Of a stretch of DNA of 64,000 nt, positions 40,901 to 45,167 are shown one piece after another. Made by a program: the position numbers and the translations under genes. The DNA comes from Syngnathus acus. Its lineage: Eukaryota; Chordata; Actinopteri; Syngnathiformes; Syngnathidae. Position 1 is the stretch's first letter, and every line of letters begins with the position of its first letter. Under the pieces are notes generated by a model. The model saw only the letters and a list, made by a program, of their open reading frames with translations, made no database searches and was not told the DNA's origin. The stretch is from NCBI RefSeq assembly GCF_901709675.1, contig NC_051098.1, forward strand, positions 2,222,500 to 2,286,499, given 5' to 3'.

Positions 40901-43393
40901 GATCCCGGATCGGCCTCTACGCCCACCTACAAGCCTGCGCCGCAGAGCTGTGAGGGCGACATCCGTCTGCTCAACGATCTCAACCGCTTCTTTGCTCGCT
41001 TCGACGCTCAGAACAGCACTTGCCCGCTGAAGACCCCTCCCCCTCCACAAGAGCAGCCCCTGTGCCTCTCTGCTGATAGCGTGAGGAGGGCGCTTGCCGC
41101 TATCAACACCCGTAAGGCGGCGGGCCCTGACAACATCCCAGGTCGAGCGCTGAAGGACTGCGCTGGGGAGCTGACGGGTGTCTTCACGGACATCTTTAAC
41201 ATTTCCCTGCAGCAGGCCATCGTCCCTTCGTGTTTCAAGGCTGCCACCATCGTACCTGTGCCGAAGAAACCTGCTCCGTCCTGCTTCAATGACTACCGCC
41301 CCGTGGCACTGACGCCCATCATCATGAAGTGCTTTGAGCGGCTTGTCATGGAGCACATCAGATCCATTCTCCCCCCCACCATAGACCCCTTCCAGTTTGC
41401 GTACCGAGCCAAACGGTCCTCTGAGGATGCCATCTGCTCTGCCCTCACCCACCTGGAGAGTAGGGACTCGTATGTGAGATTGCTGTTTGTGGACTTCAGT
41501 TCTGCCTTCAACACCATTGTGCCACAACGACCCATCTGCAAACTCGCCAAGCTGGGCCTCAGTACCTACCTCTGAAACTCGCTACTAGACTTCCTCTGTC
41601 AGAGGCCTCAGGTGGTACGTGTTGGCGACAAAATCTCCGCCAGCATCACGCTGAGCACGGGGGCCCCCCAAGGCTGCGTGCTCAGTCCGCTGCTCTTCAC
41701 CCTGCTGACGCATGACTGCGCTGCAACCTACAGCAACAACCGCATAGTGAAATTTGCTGACGACACGACTCTGGTGGGTCTCATCACCGAGGGCGACGAG
41801 ACTCAATACAGGTTGGAGGTTGACCTTCTGACCACGTGGTGCAAGGACAACAACCTCCTGCTGAACGTCAACAAGACCAAAGAGATTGTTGTTGACTTCC
41901 GGAAGGGTCGCACCCAACACCTGCCGCTGACCATCGACGGTGCTGTGGTGGAGAGAGTGAGCAGCACCAGGTTCCTGGGGGTGCACATCAGTGAGGATCT
42001 CTCCTGGTCCACCAACACCGCATCACTGGCGAAGAAGGCCCAGCGCCGCCTGTACTTCCTGCGGAAACTCAGGCGAGCGAGTGCTCCTCCGGCCGTCATG
42101 ACTACATTTTACCGTGGCACCATTGAGAGCGTCCTCTCCAGTTGTATCACTGTTTGGGGTGGTAGCTGCACTGAATACAACATGAAGGCCCTGCAGCGCA
42201 GAGTGAACACGGCTGGTAAGGTTATTGGTGCTTCGCTCCCCTCCTTGAAGGACATTTACACCTCCCATCTCACCCGCAAGGCGACCACGATTGTGTGTGA
42301 TGTGAGTCACCCCGCTCACTCTTTGTTCGATCTTCTGCCCTCTGGGAAGAGGTACAGGAGCCTGCGCTCCCGCATCACCAGACTCACCAACAGCTTCATT
42401 CTCCAGGCTGTTAGGATCCTGAACTCTCTCCCCTCTTCTGCGTAGCGTCCTGTACTTTTGCGCTATATTCTGACTGTCTGCTGTATGCACACTTGCTCCA
42501 TTTTTCCTCCTCTTATTTATTGTGTTATTTGTTTATTTATTATTTATTCATCACTCTTATTTATTCATTGTTTGTGCCTTCTTGTTTTTATATTTTTGTG
42601 TTGTTTACTTGTATGTATATTGTGTACTATGTCTTGTCACCGTGGGATAGTGGAAACGTAATTTCGATTTCTTTGTGTCTTGGCATGTGAAGAAATTGAC
42701 AATAAAGCAGACTTTGACAAGTAGACGACCCCGAGAAGAAGACAATCATACTCGTCCGGAGTGACCGCCGACGATGATGATGGTGCGTGTGTGCGTGCGT
42801 GTGCGCGCGTGTGACAAAAAAAACGTGTGCAGAAAATCATAGGTCACTGTCAACATGTTGGAATAATTCACATTTGACTAGTTTACATGTTGATGAAAAT
42901 GAGTAACTTGTTAGAGTTTCTGTGCAAGTAGTAAGACAAAGTGCGTAATCAGTGAAGAACACTAATGTCTGATTTCAAGGATATGGAAGTGGCTTGCCAT
43001 AGCGCATAACACGATGTGGATCTGGCAGAATGCTACTAATTTCAGAACGCCTTATCAGCAGGATGATAAAAGTGCCCACTAAATGTGCTAAAGTTAACAT
43101 TTATATCGGATACAGGTCGTATACATGATACAACGTCTTGTCAAATGTGTTTAAAGTACTGTACAAAACATATTTCGTGTTGAAGTAAACAAATAAACGG
43201 TTTCTGGTTGTTCCCGTCACGGTTCCAATTAAATGTAGAAAGAAGCCCTTGATCAGAAAACATTACCTGTCACGATGGCCGTCTTTCCCCCCAGCTTCAC
43301 TGGAGTAAAGCACCTCACCCCCTTGAACCCAAAATAATATACTAAGACATAGCAAGCGACGACTATCGCCACGGAACCAAGCAGTACCACCAT
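7517..43393 (-). CDS. dhrs13-like: DHRS13-like short-chain dehydrogenase, gene 1 (five exons)
   Basis: Exons 43393-43267, 24004-23886, 23680-23557, 8264-7938 and 7776-7517 join through GT-AG introns in phase to 957 bp, 318 residues. Residues 1-20 form a hydrophobic membrane anchor. The NADP(H)-binding Rossmann motif is TGGNTGIG (42-49); NNAG is at 121-124 and YCNSK (Tyr202, Lys206) is the active-site pair. The C-terminal stretch [15 protein letters not shown] is characteristic of DHRS13. Family members act on retinoids or other carbonyls at ER or mitochondrial membranes; the substrate here is unknown. The residue aligned to the catalytic Ser is Ala170 (codon 8127-8125), so activity is doubtful although the frame is intact. 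Introns 1 and 3 are 19.3 and 15.3 kb of transposons; introns 2 and 4 are 205 and 161 bp. RDH11/12 is the alternative family. Confidence 0.88.
7845..7875. repeat. (TTCT)n microsatellite in intron 4 of gene 1
   Basis: A pyrimidine run with about seven TTTC repeats within the 161-bp intron. It lies close to the acceptor and could lengthen the polypyrimidine tract on the opposite strand only. Confidence 0.8.
7938..8264 (-). CDS. dhrs13-like: Gene 1 exon 4 (active-site exon)
   Basis: Acceptor TTTCAG before 8264, donor CAG|GTTAGT at 7938/7937. Holds NHLG (142-145), NVSA (167-170) and the YxxxK pair. 327 bp. Confidence 0.9.
8325..9310. mobile_element. TA-flanked TIR element, family A
   Basis: Flanked by TA (8323-8324 and 9311-9312). 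Termini CCGTCTTTTTCCATGTATAA are inverted at the other end. Subterminal GCGCATTATACATGGGTAC blocks are repeated near both ends. No transposase ORF. A 204-bp tandem duplication (units starting at 8471 and 8675) lies inside. A second copy is at 51093-51899. TA targets fit a Tc/mariner- or pogo-like mobiliser. Confidence 0.85.
9313..9497. repeat. Minisatellite-like block, unit of about 130 bp (fragment 1)
   Basis: Contains ACAGGTTATTTTAAAGTTAC and TGTGATGCTGTACAGGTAAG segments that recur at 10483-10520, 20707-20745 and 20848-20905. It appears to be the left part of one repeat array later split by the family-B elements. Confidence 0.6.
9500..10448. mobile_element. TA-flanked TIR element, family B, copy 1
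   Basis: TA at 9498-9499 and 10449-10450. Termini are CCGTATTTTTCGGACTAAAA and the inverted CGTCCGAAAATTACGG. Repeated AGTCGCTCC motifs lie just inside the ends, as in IR/DR-type mariner elements. No ORF of its own. Confidence 0.85.
10451..10865. repeat. Minisatellite-like block, fragment 2
   Basis: Continuation of the array between two family-B insertions. AGTGAAGTGTGAAGATGCA at 10495-10513 matches the other blocks. Confidence 0.5.
11729..12484 (+). repeat. 5' LTR of the endogenous retrovirus
   Basis: TG...CA, 756 bp. CCAATAAAAAG at about 12318 is the likely polyadenylation signal, placing R/U5 in the last 150 bp. The frames open across the LTR (11590-12150 +, 12240-12515 -) are by chance. 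Confidence 0.92.
12490..12507 (+). promoter_or_regulatory. Primer-binding site, tRNA-Pro type
   Basis: TGGGGGCTCGTCCGGGAT, starting 5 nt after the LTR, is the complement of the 3' end of tRNA-Pro, the primer used by many gammaretroviruses. Confidence 0.9.
12508..13213 (+). promoter_or_regulatory. Retroviral leader with splice donor and hairpin array
   Basis: Possible donors are GAG|GTAAAC (GT 12567) and ACC|GTGAGTAG (GT 12661). Between 12704 and 12823 five copies of GTGAC-spacer-GTCAC occur (12704-12718, 12731-12745, 12764-12776, 12784-12796, 12809-12823), each able to form a 5-bp stem with a 3- or 5-nt loop. This is where packaging and dimerisation signals lie in gammaretroviruses. Confidence 0.6.
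13214..14047 (+). pseudogene. Retroviral gag ORF, shortened
   Basis: 277 codons from ATG 13214 in a favourable context (ACCATGG). Starts Met-Gly, as for N-myristoylation. A PPPY late-domain motif lies near residue 88. A basic Gly/Arg-rich stretch then precedes one CCHC knuckle ([14 protein letters not shown]) at the C-terminus. Gammaretroviral gag is usually around 500 residues, so most of the capsid region appears deleted. The frame is open, so a small matrix/nucleocapsid-type protein might still be made. Confidence 0.75.
14051..15669 (+). pseudogene. Retroviral interior, unrecognisable (former pol region)
   Basis: No protease or RT motif is visible in any frame. A GT-rich tract (about 14345-14425) and a GC-rich part (about 14685-14850) differ from the A-rich retroviral base composition and may be foreign. 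Short frames here, such as 14589-14885, have no recognisable domain. Confidence 0.4.
15670..16240. mobile_element. hAT MITE inside the retrovirus
   Basis: 571 bp, exact TSD ctctaaat (15662-15669 and 16241-16248), TIRs CAGTGGTCCCCAACC. Same family as 3593-4075. No ORF. Confidence 0.93.
16780..17210 (+). pseudogene. Retroviral integrase remnants
   Basis: A zinc-finger Cys pair (CLTCAKHN) is encoded around 16805-16835. It is followed by a central-domain fragment with a VIIDAFSKW-like strand near 16853. A C-terminal fragment with the [11 protein letters not shown] motif lies around 17085-17120. The piece with the first catalytic Asp is deleted and frames change between blocks. This supports a gamma/epsilon-type integrase that is no longer functional. 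Confidence 0.65.
17441..17554 (+). pseudogene. Retroviral env leader fragment
   Basis: A short frame from ATG 17441 with a basic start and a hydrophobic stretch of about 16 residues, like an env signal peptide, ends after about 37 codons. The rest of the surface subunit does not continue in this frame. Confidence 0.45.
17811..18173 (+). pseudogene. Retroviral env surface-subunit fragment
   Basis: 120 codons with several cysteines spaced as in a surface glycoprotein. It lies between the leader and the transmembrane subunit, which is the main reason for the assignment. It ends in a stop at 18171-18173. Confidence 0.4.
18234..18788 (+). pseudogene. Retroviral env transmembrane subunit
   Basis: 184-codon frame. 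It has a QNRNAL-type heptad followed by a CX6CC motif (CAMFREQCC, residues about 58-66), the hallmark of gamma-type transmembrane subunits that bond covalently to the surface subunit. A hydrophobic span with a Cys cluster (about residues 108-126) is the membrane anchor, followed by an acidic tail. The fusion peptide and furin-site region are not evident, so this is a partial copy. Confidence 0.7.
18911..18926 (+). promoter_or_regulatory. Polypurine tract of the retrovirus
   Basis: Purine-rich GATAAAGAGGAGGGAA immediately before the 3' LTR; normally the plus-strand primer in reverse transcription. Confidence 0.7.
18929..19684 (+). repeat. 3' LTR of the endogenous retrovirus
   Basis: 756 bp, one mismatch to the 5' LTR. 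Confidence 0.92.
20026..21031. repeat. Minisatellite-like array, fragment 3, with TIR-type right end
   Basis: At 20690-20905 two recognisable units of the repeat described at 9313 lie in tandem. The right end (about 20898-21031) carries GGCTTATAGTCC and GTTTATAGTCCAGAAAATAC, which resemble family-B termini. The whole looks like an older MITE with an internal minisatellite into which the family-B copies inserted. No gene. Confidence 0.5.
21112..21406. mobile_element. hAT MITE
   Basis: 295 bp, exact TSD cactatgt (21104-21111 and 21407-21414), TIRs CAGTGGTTCTTAACC. Confidence 0.93.
21729..22108 (-). repeat. 3' LTR (minus orientation)
   Basis: 380 bp, TGTCACGGGTGG to CGTGACA. It differs from the partner by a handful of substitutions, a 16-bp duplication and a (CA)n length change. 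Confidence 0.85.
22200..23060 (-). repeat. 111-bp tandem repeat, GC-rich
   Basis: The anchor GGATCC (or one-base variant) recurs at 22244, 22357, 22468, 22579, 22692, 22803 and 22953, giving steps of 113, 111, 111, 113, 111 and 150. As 111 = 3 x 37, units keep frame except at the +2 steps. Open frames on both strands encode Pro/Arg- or Ala/Gly-rich repeats; none has a known domain. Confidence 0.85.
23101..23498 (-). repeat. 5' LTR (minus orientation)
   Basis: 398 bp, partner of 21729-22108, followed by the TSD agctc. Confidence 0.85.
23557..23680 (-). CDS. dhrs13-like: Gene 1 exon 3
   Basis: Acceptor CCTAG before 23680, donor GCAG|GTAAAA at 23557/23556. Encodes [15 protein letters not shown] through NNAG, covering the adenine-ring Asp95 and NNAG. 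124 bp. Confidence 0.9.
23886..24004 (-). CDS. dhrs13-like: Gene 1 exon 2
   Basis: Acceptor TTTCAG before 24004, donor AGA|GTAAGA at 23886/23885. Encodes the second half of the TGxxxGxG motif and the ILACRN strand that selects the NADP phosphate. 119 bp. Confidence 0.9.
24139..25587. mobile_element. TA-element family B, copy 3 (uninterrupted)
   Basis: TA at 24137-24138 and 25588-25589, starting CCGTATTTTTCGGACTAAAA. Contains three tandem copies of a GC-rich block of about 110 bp (about 24950-25230) and an embedded CAGTAATCCCTTGCTACATC segment near 25415. It is the empty-site reference for the retroviral insertion in copy 2. Confidence 0.85.
25588..26312. other. Intron 1 of gene 1, mostly unannotatable
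   Basis: No gene or repeat terminus recognised apart from the microsatellite at 25921-25985. Confidence 0.4.
25921..25985. repeat. (TCTA)n microsatellite
   Basis: Sixteen perfect tetranucleotide units; likely length-polymorphic. Confidence 0.95.
26401..29766 (+). mobile_element. CR1-group LINE (Rex1/Babar-like), apparently full length
   Basis: One uninterrupted 1001-codon ORF, a 3' UTR and a short GTCTAA-type tail after AATAAAG (29744). The first 103 bp are not ordinary LINE sequence but match 22632-22734 of the minisatellite in the LTR element, with a single mismatch. The insertion splits the hAT at 26400/29767; a tatta match at the two sides may be a short TSD. It lies antisense to gene 1. 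Confidence 0.88.
26532..29537 (+). CDS. LINE endonuclease-reverse transcriptase, intact ORF
   Basis: 1001 residues without a stop. An Arg-rich N-terminus (residues about 90-120) probably binds nucleic acid. The APE endonuclease follows, with catalytic Glu in LTETW (Glu164), GDFN (Asp284) and SDH (Asp334). The RT has LDFSSAFN and the FADD active site (residues 775-778), then the C-terminal CR1-type region. All residues needed for nicking and target-primed reverse transcription appear present. ATG 26532 lies in a purine-rich GCAGTGAAAATCCAAGATGG context typical of these elements. No separate ORF1 is seen, as is common in this group. Confidence 0.88.
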   Translation: MAAPQLAAAATGLNIRRVFSQNMSPRTLQTTQSLVYPSSRLVYDRQRLLEVRSSSVFGLVATTTLVCLRRLGVLRALAPEAHDAAGSPGSTRRRRSKRRRCDRRRKRGCRGGLTAKLKANPYKPPLPSIFLSNVRSLDNKMDHLKLELSSKREVRNCCALILTETWLNSSMPDNAVSLEGLATFRADRNSELSGKSRGGGLCVYINNNWCKNARSVASFCSSDIELLTVNCRPFYLPREFTVVSITAVYLPPSANTKEAMSVLYRTISELQSTHTEGVFIIAGDFNQASMKTILPHFYQHVDFPTRGENTLDLVYTNIKDAFRAAPRPHLGSSDHLSVMLIPAYRPLLIRAKPTVKQVRVWSEGAMEALQDCFECSDWDMFKSAATYDNQIDIDEYAMTVSAYINKCSEDVSTTKNIITRANQRPWMTEDVRHTLRARNSAFKSGDEEALRTARANLNRAIRLAKRSHSRKIQDFFHDANNTRSMWQGIRAITDYNLPSPPVGEVDADFLNGLNNFFGRFEALNSTPAVKTVPHQEEEALCLDSADVWKTLRRVNPRKAPGPDNIPGRVFKECAGQLAGVITDIFNISLDQAKVPVCFKAASIIPVPKKPQITSWNDYRPVALTPIMMKCFERLLKDHIVSRLPPTFDPFQFAYRQNRSTEDAISSVLHLSLAHLEERNTHVRLLFLDFSSAFNTIIPQHLVEKLEHLGFSTPLRNWLLDFLTNRPQSVRVGQNTSDVITLSTGSPQGCVLSPLLFTLMTHDCAPRFTTNHIVKFADDTTVVGLIRDNNDLDYREEVEQLVGWCRENSLILNVEKTKEIIVDFRKNQPHHAPLIINSSAVEVVSSTKFLGVHITNDLTWTVNTTTLVKRAQKRLYFLRRMRRAHLPPPIMRTFYRSTIESILTSCLSVWCGGCSASDWKNLRRVVRTAERIIGAPLPSIQDLSSQRCVSRARNIISDPSHPHHGLFSLLPSGKRFRSIRCRSTRFCNSFFPAVVRLLNIPT
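29814..30056 (+). pseudogene. hAT transposase N-terminal fragment (GTF2IRD2-like)
   Basis: 80 codons. From the internal [11 protein letters not shown] the pattern [10 protein letters not shown]...[17 protein letters not shown] matches the N-terminal segment of transposases of the GTF2IRD2/Charlie8-like hAT group. The rest is absent, so it is a deletion derivative. The element at 38040-39092 retains the equivalent start. Confidence 0.5.
30297..32153 (-). pseudogene. RTE reverse transcriptase domain
   Basis: 618-codon frame with [36 protein letters not shown], and the [10 protein letters not shown] active site. The C-terminus has the [12 protein letters not shown]-type motif of RTE elements ([13 protein letters not shown]). 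This part is open; the upstream endonuclease is not, because a stop precedes 32153. Confidence 0.8.
32154..33455 (-). pseudogene. RTE endonuclease domain, broken
   Basis: Recognisable pieces are split by stops and frameshifts: an N-terminal part (33014-33220), a middle part (32890-33138), and [10 protein letters not shown] in 32561-32839, which holds the APE catalytic Asp. The 5' UTR continues past the nested hAT to 34664. Confidence 0.7.
33515..34540. mobile_element. hAT deletion derivative inside the RTE LINE
   Basis: TSD cacctagg (33507-33514 and 34541-34548). TIRs are CAGAGATGGG and TAGAGATGGGG (right end, inverted). It has AAGTCAAGTC-type arrays near both ends. A minus-strand fragment (33836-34267) has a Cys-x2-Cys (CKICNRN) resembling a BED-type finger. 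No complete transposase. Confidence 0.9.
34880..34958. repeat. (TG)n microsatellite
   Basis: Imperfect GT repeat interrupted by CATGTGCG units. Confidence 0.9.
35689..36390 (+). pseudogene. Nimb-like LINE endonuclease
   Basis: Open from 35689. [15 protein letters not shown] and [12 protein letters not shown] are APE endonuclease motifs. A TGA at 36388-36390 ends the frame one codon after GDFNARVG; the similarity continues directly after it, so it is a nonsense mutation. Confidence 0.75.
36560..36891. mobile_element. hAT MITE in the Nimb-like LINE
   Basis: 332 bp, TSD ctctaaac (36552-36559 and 36892-36899). Left end CACAGGTGTCAAACTC, right end GAGTTTGACACCCCTG. Confidence 0.92.
36950..37840 (+). 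pseudogene. Nimb-like LINE, linker and start of RT
   Basis: Carries the ACWTDHHLI endonuclease end (the SDH-equivalent motif), a basic linker and the first RT motif [12 protein letters not shown]. Ends in TAA 37838-37840, after which RT homology continues ([18 protein letters not shown] from about 37883). Confidence 0.75.
38040..39092 (+). mobile_element. hAT deletion derivative, GTF2IRD2-like, in the Nimb-like LINE
   Basis: TSD atctagag (38032-38039 and 39093-39100). Left end CAGACATGGGCAAACTACGG, right end GTTTGCCCACCCCTG. A 78-codon frame at 38424-38660 joins a transposase N-terminus (start [18 protein letters not shown]) directly to the C-terminal dimerisation-like part of the same transposase, with the catalytic core deleted. 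Confidence 0.92.
39291..39737 (+). mobile_element. 5'-truncated CR1-group LINE tail
   Basis: Starts ACGGACAATCAGGACTGCAG and encodes the C-terminal [11 protein letters not shown] and [12 protein letters not shown] motifs of the same family as 58681-60806. It ends with three TTGAATC repeats at 39716-39737. The Nimb reading frame resumes immediately after. Confidence 0.8.
40459..40953 (+). pseudogene. Nimb-like LINE C-terminus with C2H2-type finger
   Basis: Open frame with [12 protein letters not shown] and, at the end, [21 protein letters not shown], a C-x2-C...H-x4-C type motif found at the C-terminus of I/Nimb-type LINEs. The stop at 40951-40953 coincides with the junction to the next LINE. 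Confidence 0.75.
40952..42718 (+). mobile_element. 5'-truncated CR1-group LINE (Babar-like)
   Basis: RT-only copy inserted at the end of the Nimb coding sequence. 3' end GACAATAAAGCAGACTTTGAC; the sister copy at 62062-62523 has a clearer (TTTGAC)n tail. Downstream of 42718 the Nimb 3' end continues. Confidence 0.8.
40954..42445 (+). pseudogene. CR1-group LINE RT, one nonsense codon
   Basis: Frame with [42 protein letters not shown] and [11 protein letters not shown] (FADD active site), then the CR1-type C-terminus. A single TGA at 41573-41575 breaks it where the intact LINE at 26532-29537 has Trp; otherwise it is open. The endonuclease domain is missing by 5' truncation. Confidence 0.8.
42791..43266. 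other. Intron 1 of gene 1, unique-looking part
   Basis: After a short (GT/CG)n tract (42782-42812) no repeat or coding feature is recognised. It is probably the original intron sequence next to exon 1. Confidence 0.45.
43267..43393 (-). CDS. dhrs13-like: Gene 1 exon 1 (start, membrane anchor)
   Basis: ATG at 43393-43391, donor ACAG|GTAATG at 43267/43266. Encodes a hydrophobic N-terminus and GGKTAIVTG. 127 bp, the same as gene 2 exon 1. Confidence 0.9.
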
Positions 43394-43596
43394 CTCCGTC
43401 ACTACTATCAAGCTAGCATGTCGACTTCAATAAAGTAGTTCCGGTTACAACATTCAAATTTACGTATTTAGGCCAGAGTGGGCTTAACATTAGTGGGACA
43501 GCCGATGTCGCTATTTATCGACTTCACGGAGCGCACTGTAACGTTGCCTTGGCTTAAGGGTCGCCACTTTTCTGTGGGGTTACAACTGTTTTACAA

Positions 43597-43711
43597 CTGC
43601 TAAAATATCGATGAAAATAAAAAATAAAAAATAGACATACATTATATATATATAAAGTGATTATAATGTATGTCTATTTTTTATTTTTTATTTTCATCGA
43701 TATTTTAGCAG
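43597..43711. repeat. Palindrome 1, 115 bp
   Basis: Arms start CTGCTAAAATATCGATGAAA and end in its inverse complement at 43711. Only the centre is asymmetric. It lies 204 bp upstream of the gene 1 start. Confidence 0.9.
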
Positions 43712-43852
43712 CGATTTACACCCCTAATATATATATATATATATTTTAAAAAAAACAGACATACATTATAATCACTTTATATATAAAGTGATTATAATGT
43801 ATGTCTGTTTTTTTTTTAATATATATATATATATATTAGGGGTGTAAATCGC
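43711..43852. repeat. Palindrome 2, 142 bp
   Basis: Arms start GCGATTTACACCCCTAATA and close at 43852. The core around GACATACATTATAATCAC resembles that of palindrome 1. The two palindromes share the boundary base 43711. Confidence 0.9.
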
Positions 43853-44599
43853 GGGTTTTGTCACGATACGGTATCATATCGATACAAAGACCCACGTACG
43901 ATATTTTCCGATATCTTAAAGCCTGCTGTGATTCATTCACGATACATCACGATATAGTGTTCCACGATCGATTTTTTTATTTTTATTTTTTAAATAAAAA
44001 ATATAGAAAAATATCCTGATTTATAACAATTCATACGCAAAATCAACAAGGTACTGCAAACTCTTTATTTAGGAAATTACAAGAGTATTGTAGTATACGA
44101 AGTGCTTATTTTACACTGAACTTTATCAAATTCCTATATTTTTTCTCATATAAGTAAAGAAAAATGAATATTCTTTCTTTTTTTGTAATACCATTAACTT
44201 TAAAGTGCATTACTGAACTATTTATTTACAATAATTTTAATTGTCCGTTGAGCTTCTTTTCTTTGGAATCCAAAGTGCTTCCAAACGAATGACTTGAAGC
44301 CCAAAGGGGAGCGAATTTCCTCGTCTTCTTGGACACTAGCCATAGCACCAGCCCAGGAGCCGCGTAGTTGTCGGCTCCCCTTTCACGTGCCTGCTCTGCT
44401 CACAACATAACACGCCGCGTACTGCTCCCGGAAAGAGGAAGCAAGCAACAATGAACTGGATTTCAAAATAAAGTCGCGTCTAATGTCCGAGGTCAAACAC
44501 GGCGATATAAATCGATGTTTACGTTTAGCATCGATGCCAATAAATCGTAGAGCATTATATCGATTAATCGATGTGTATCGATGAATTGTTACACCCCTA
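43837..44599. mobile_element. TIR element (TAGGGGTGTAA ends), probable hAT MITE
   Basis: Ends TAGGGGTGTAAATCG and the inverse CAATTGTTACACCCCTA-type right end; TAGNG fits the hAT consensus. The interior has many ATCGATA motifs. No matching TSD (the left flank is an AT repeat). Its left end coincides with the right arm of palindrome 2. Confidence 0.6.
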
Positions 44600-44870
44600 A
44601 TAATAAATTGCAGTATATATCAGTGTACATGTATAATAAAAATAAAAGAGCAGTAGAAAACACACGCACACACGCACACACTGCATTTGATTTAGAAATC
44701 ATACAGGGCGAGATGTCACTGGCCAATCACATAGCATATTAAAGTTTTTCAATTGAAAATTTATGAGCAAGGCAGACACAATTCAATCGTCAAAATCAGA
44801 ACCAGTGGATAGCTGTTTTCGTGTCAGAAAGAGTCAAGAAATCACGTACAACATAACAGAAAGTTATTCC
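44600..44870. other. 3' flank of gene 2, no feature beyond a short (CA)n
   Basis: AT-rich; an imperfect CA/CG repeat at 44661-44682. Confidence 0.4.
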
Positions 44871-44876
44871 TTTATT
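44871..44876 (-). terminator. Polyadenylation signal of dhrs13-like gene 2
   Basis: AATAAA on the minus strand, 32 nt past the stop codon; implies a very short 3' UTR. Confidence 0.55.
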
Positions 44877-44907
44877 CCCATTCAACTAAACTCACTTGTG
44901 AATTAAT

Positions 44908-45167
44908 TCATGCAAGACCACACATTCCTTCACTGATTTCCCACAGCTTCTTAGCTGCAGCGTCATCCTTTGCTTTAGAATAGACTTCTTTCACTGCACA
45001 GTTGGAGAAGTAACGTCCGCTAAGAGGTTCGATTCCCTCCTGTACTGCACAGTGCAGAGTGGTCTGGCATCCCTGGACAGTGTTTTTGAAGAAGAAGGCA
45101 GTGATGGGCTTCAACAGGATATGAACCAATGAGCTGGCGTTCCTGGCCAACTCAGAGTTGATAGCTC
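44908..45167 (-). CDS. dhrs13-like: Gene 2 exon 5 (C-terminus, stop)
   Basis: Acceptor CTGCAG before 45167, stop TGA at 44910-44908. Starts in GAINSEL. 260 bp. Confidence 0.9.

Larger units (their letters stand above)
35000..42790 (+). mobile_element. Nimb/I-like LINE with four later insertions
   Basis: 5' UTR from about 35000 (left edge uncertain). Coding sequence runs from 35689 to 40953 in pieces, with a 3' part resuming at about 42719-42790. It is interrupted by a hAT at 36560-36891, a hAT at 38040-39092, a LINE 3' fragment at 39291-39737 and a truncated LINE at about 40952-42718. In-frame stops at 36388 and 37838 were gained as well. The C-terminal C2H2-type motif and the endonuclease sequence suggest the I/Nimb lineage; the clade is a recollection. 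Confidence 0.75.
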
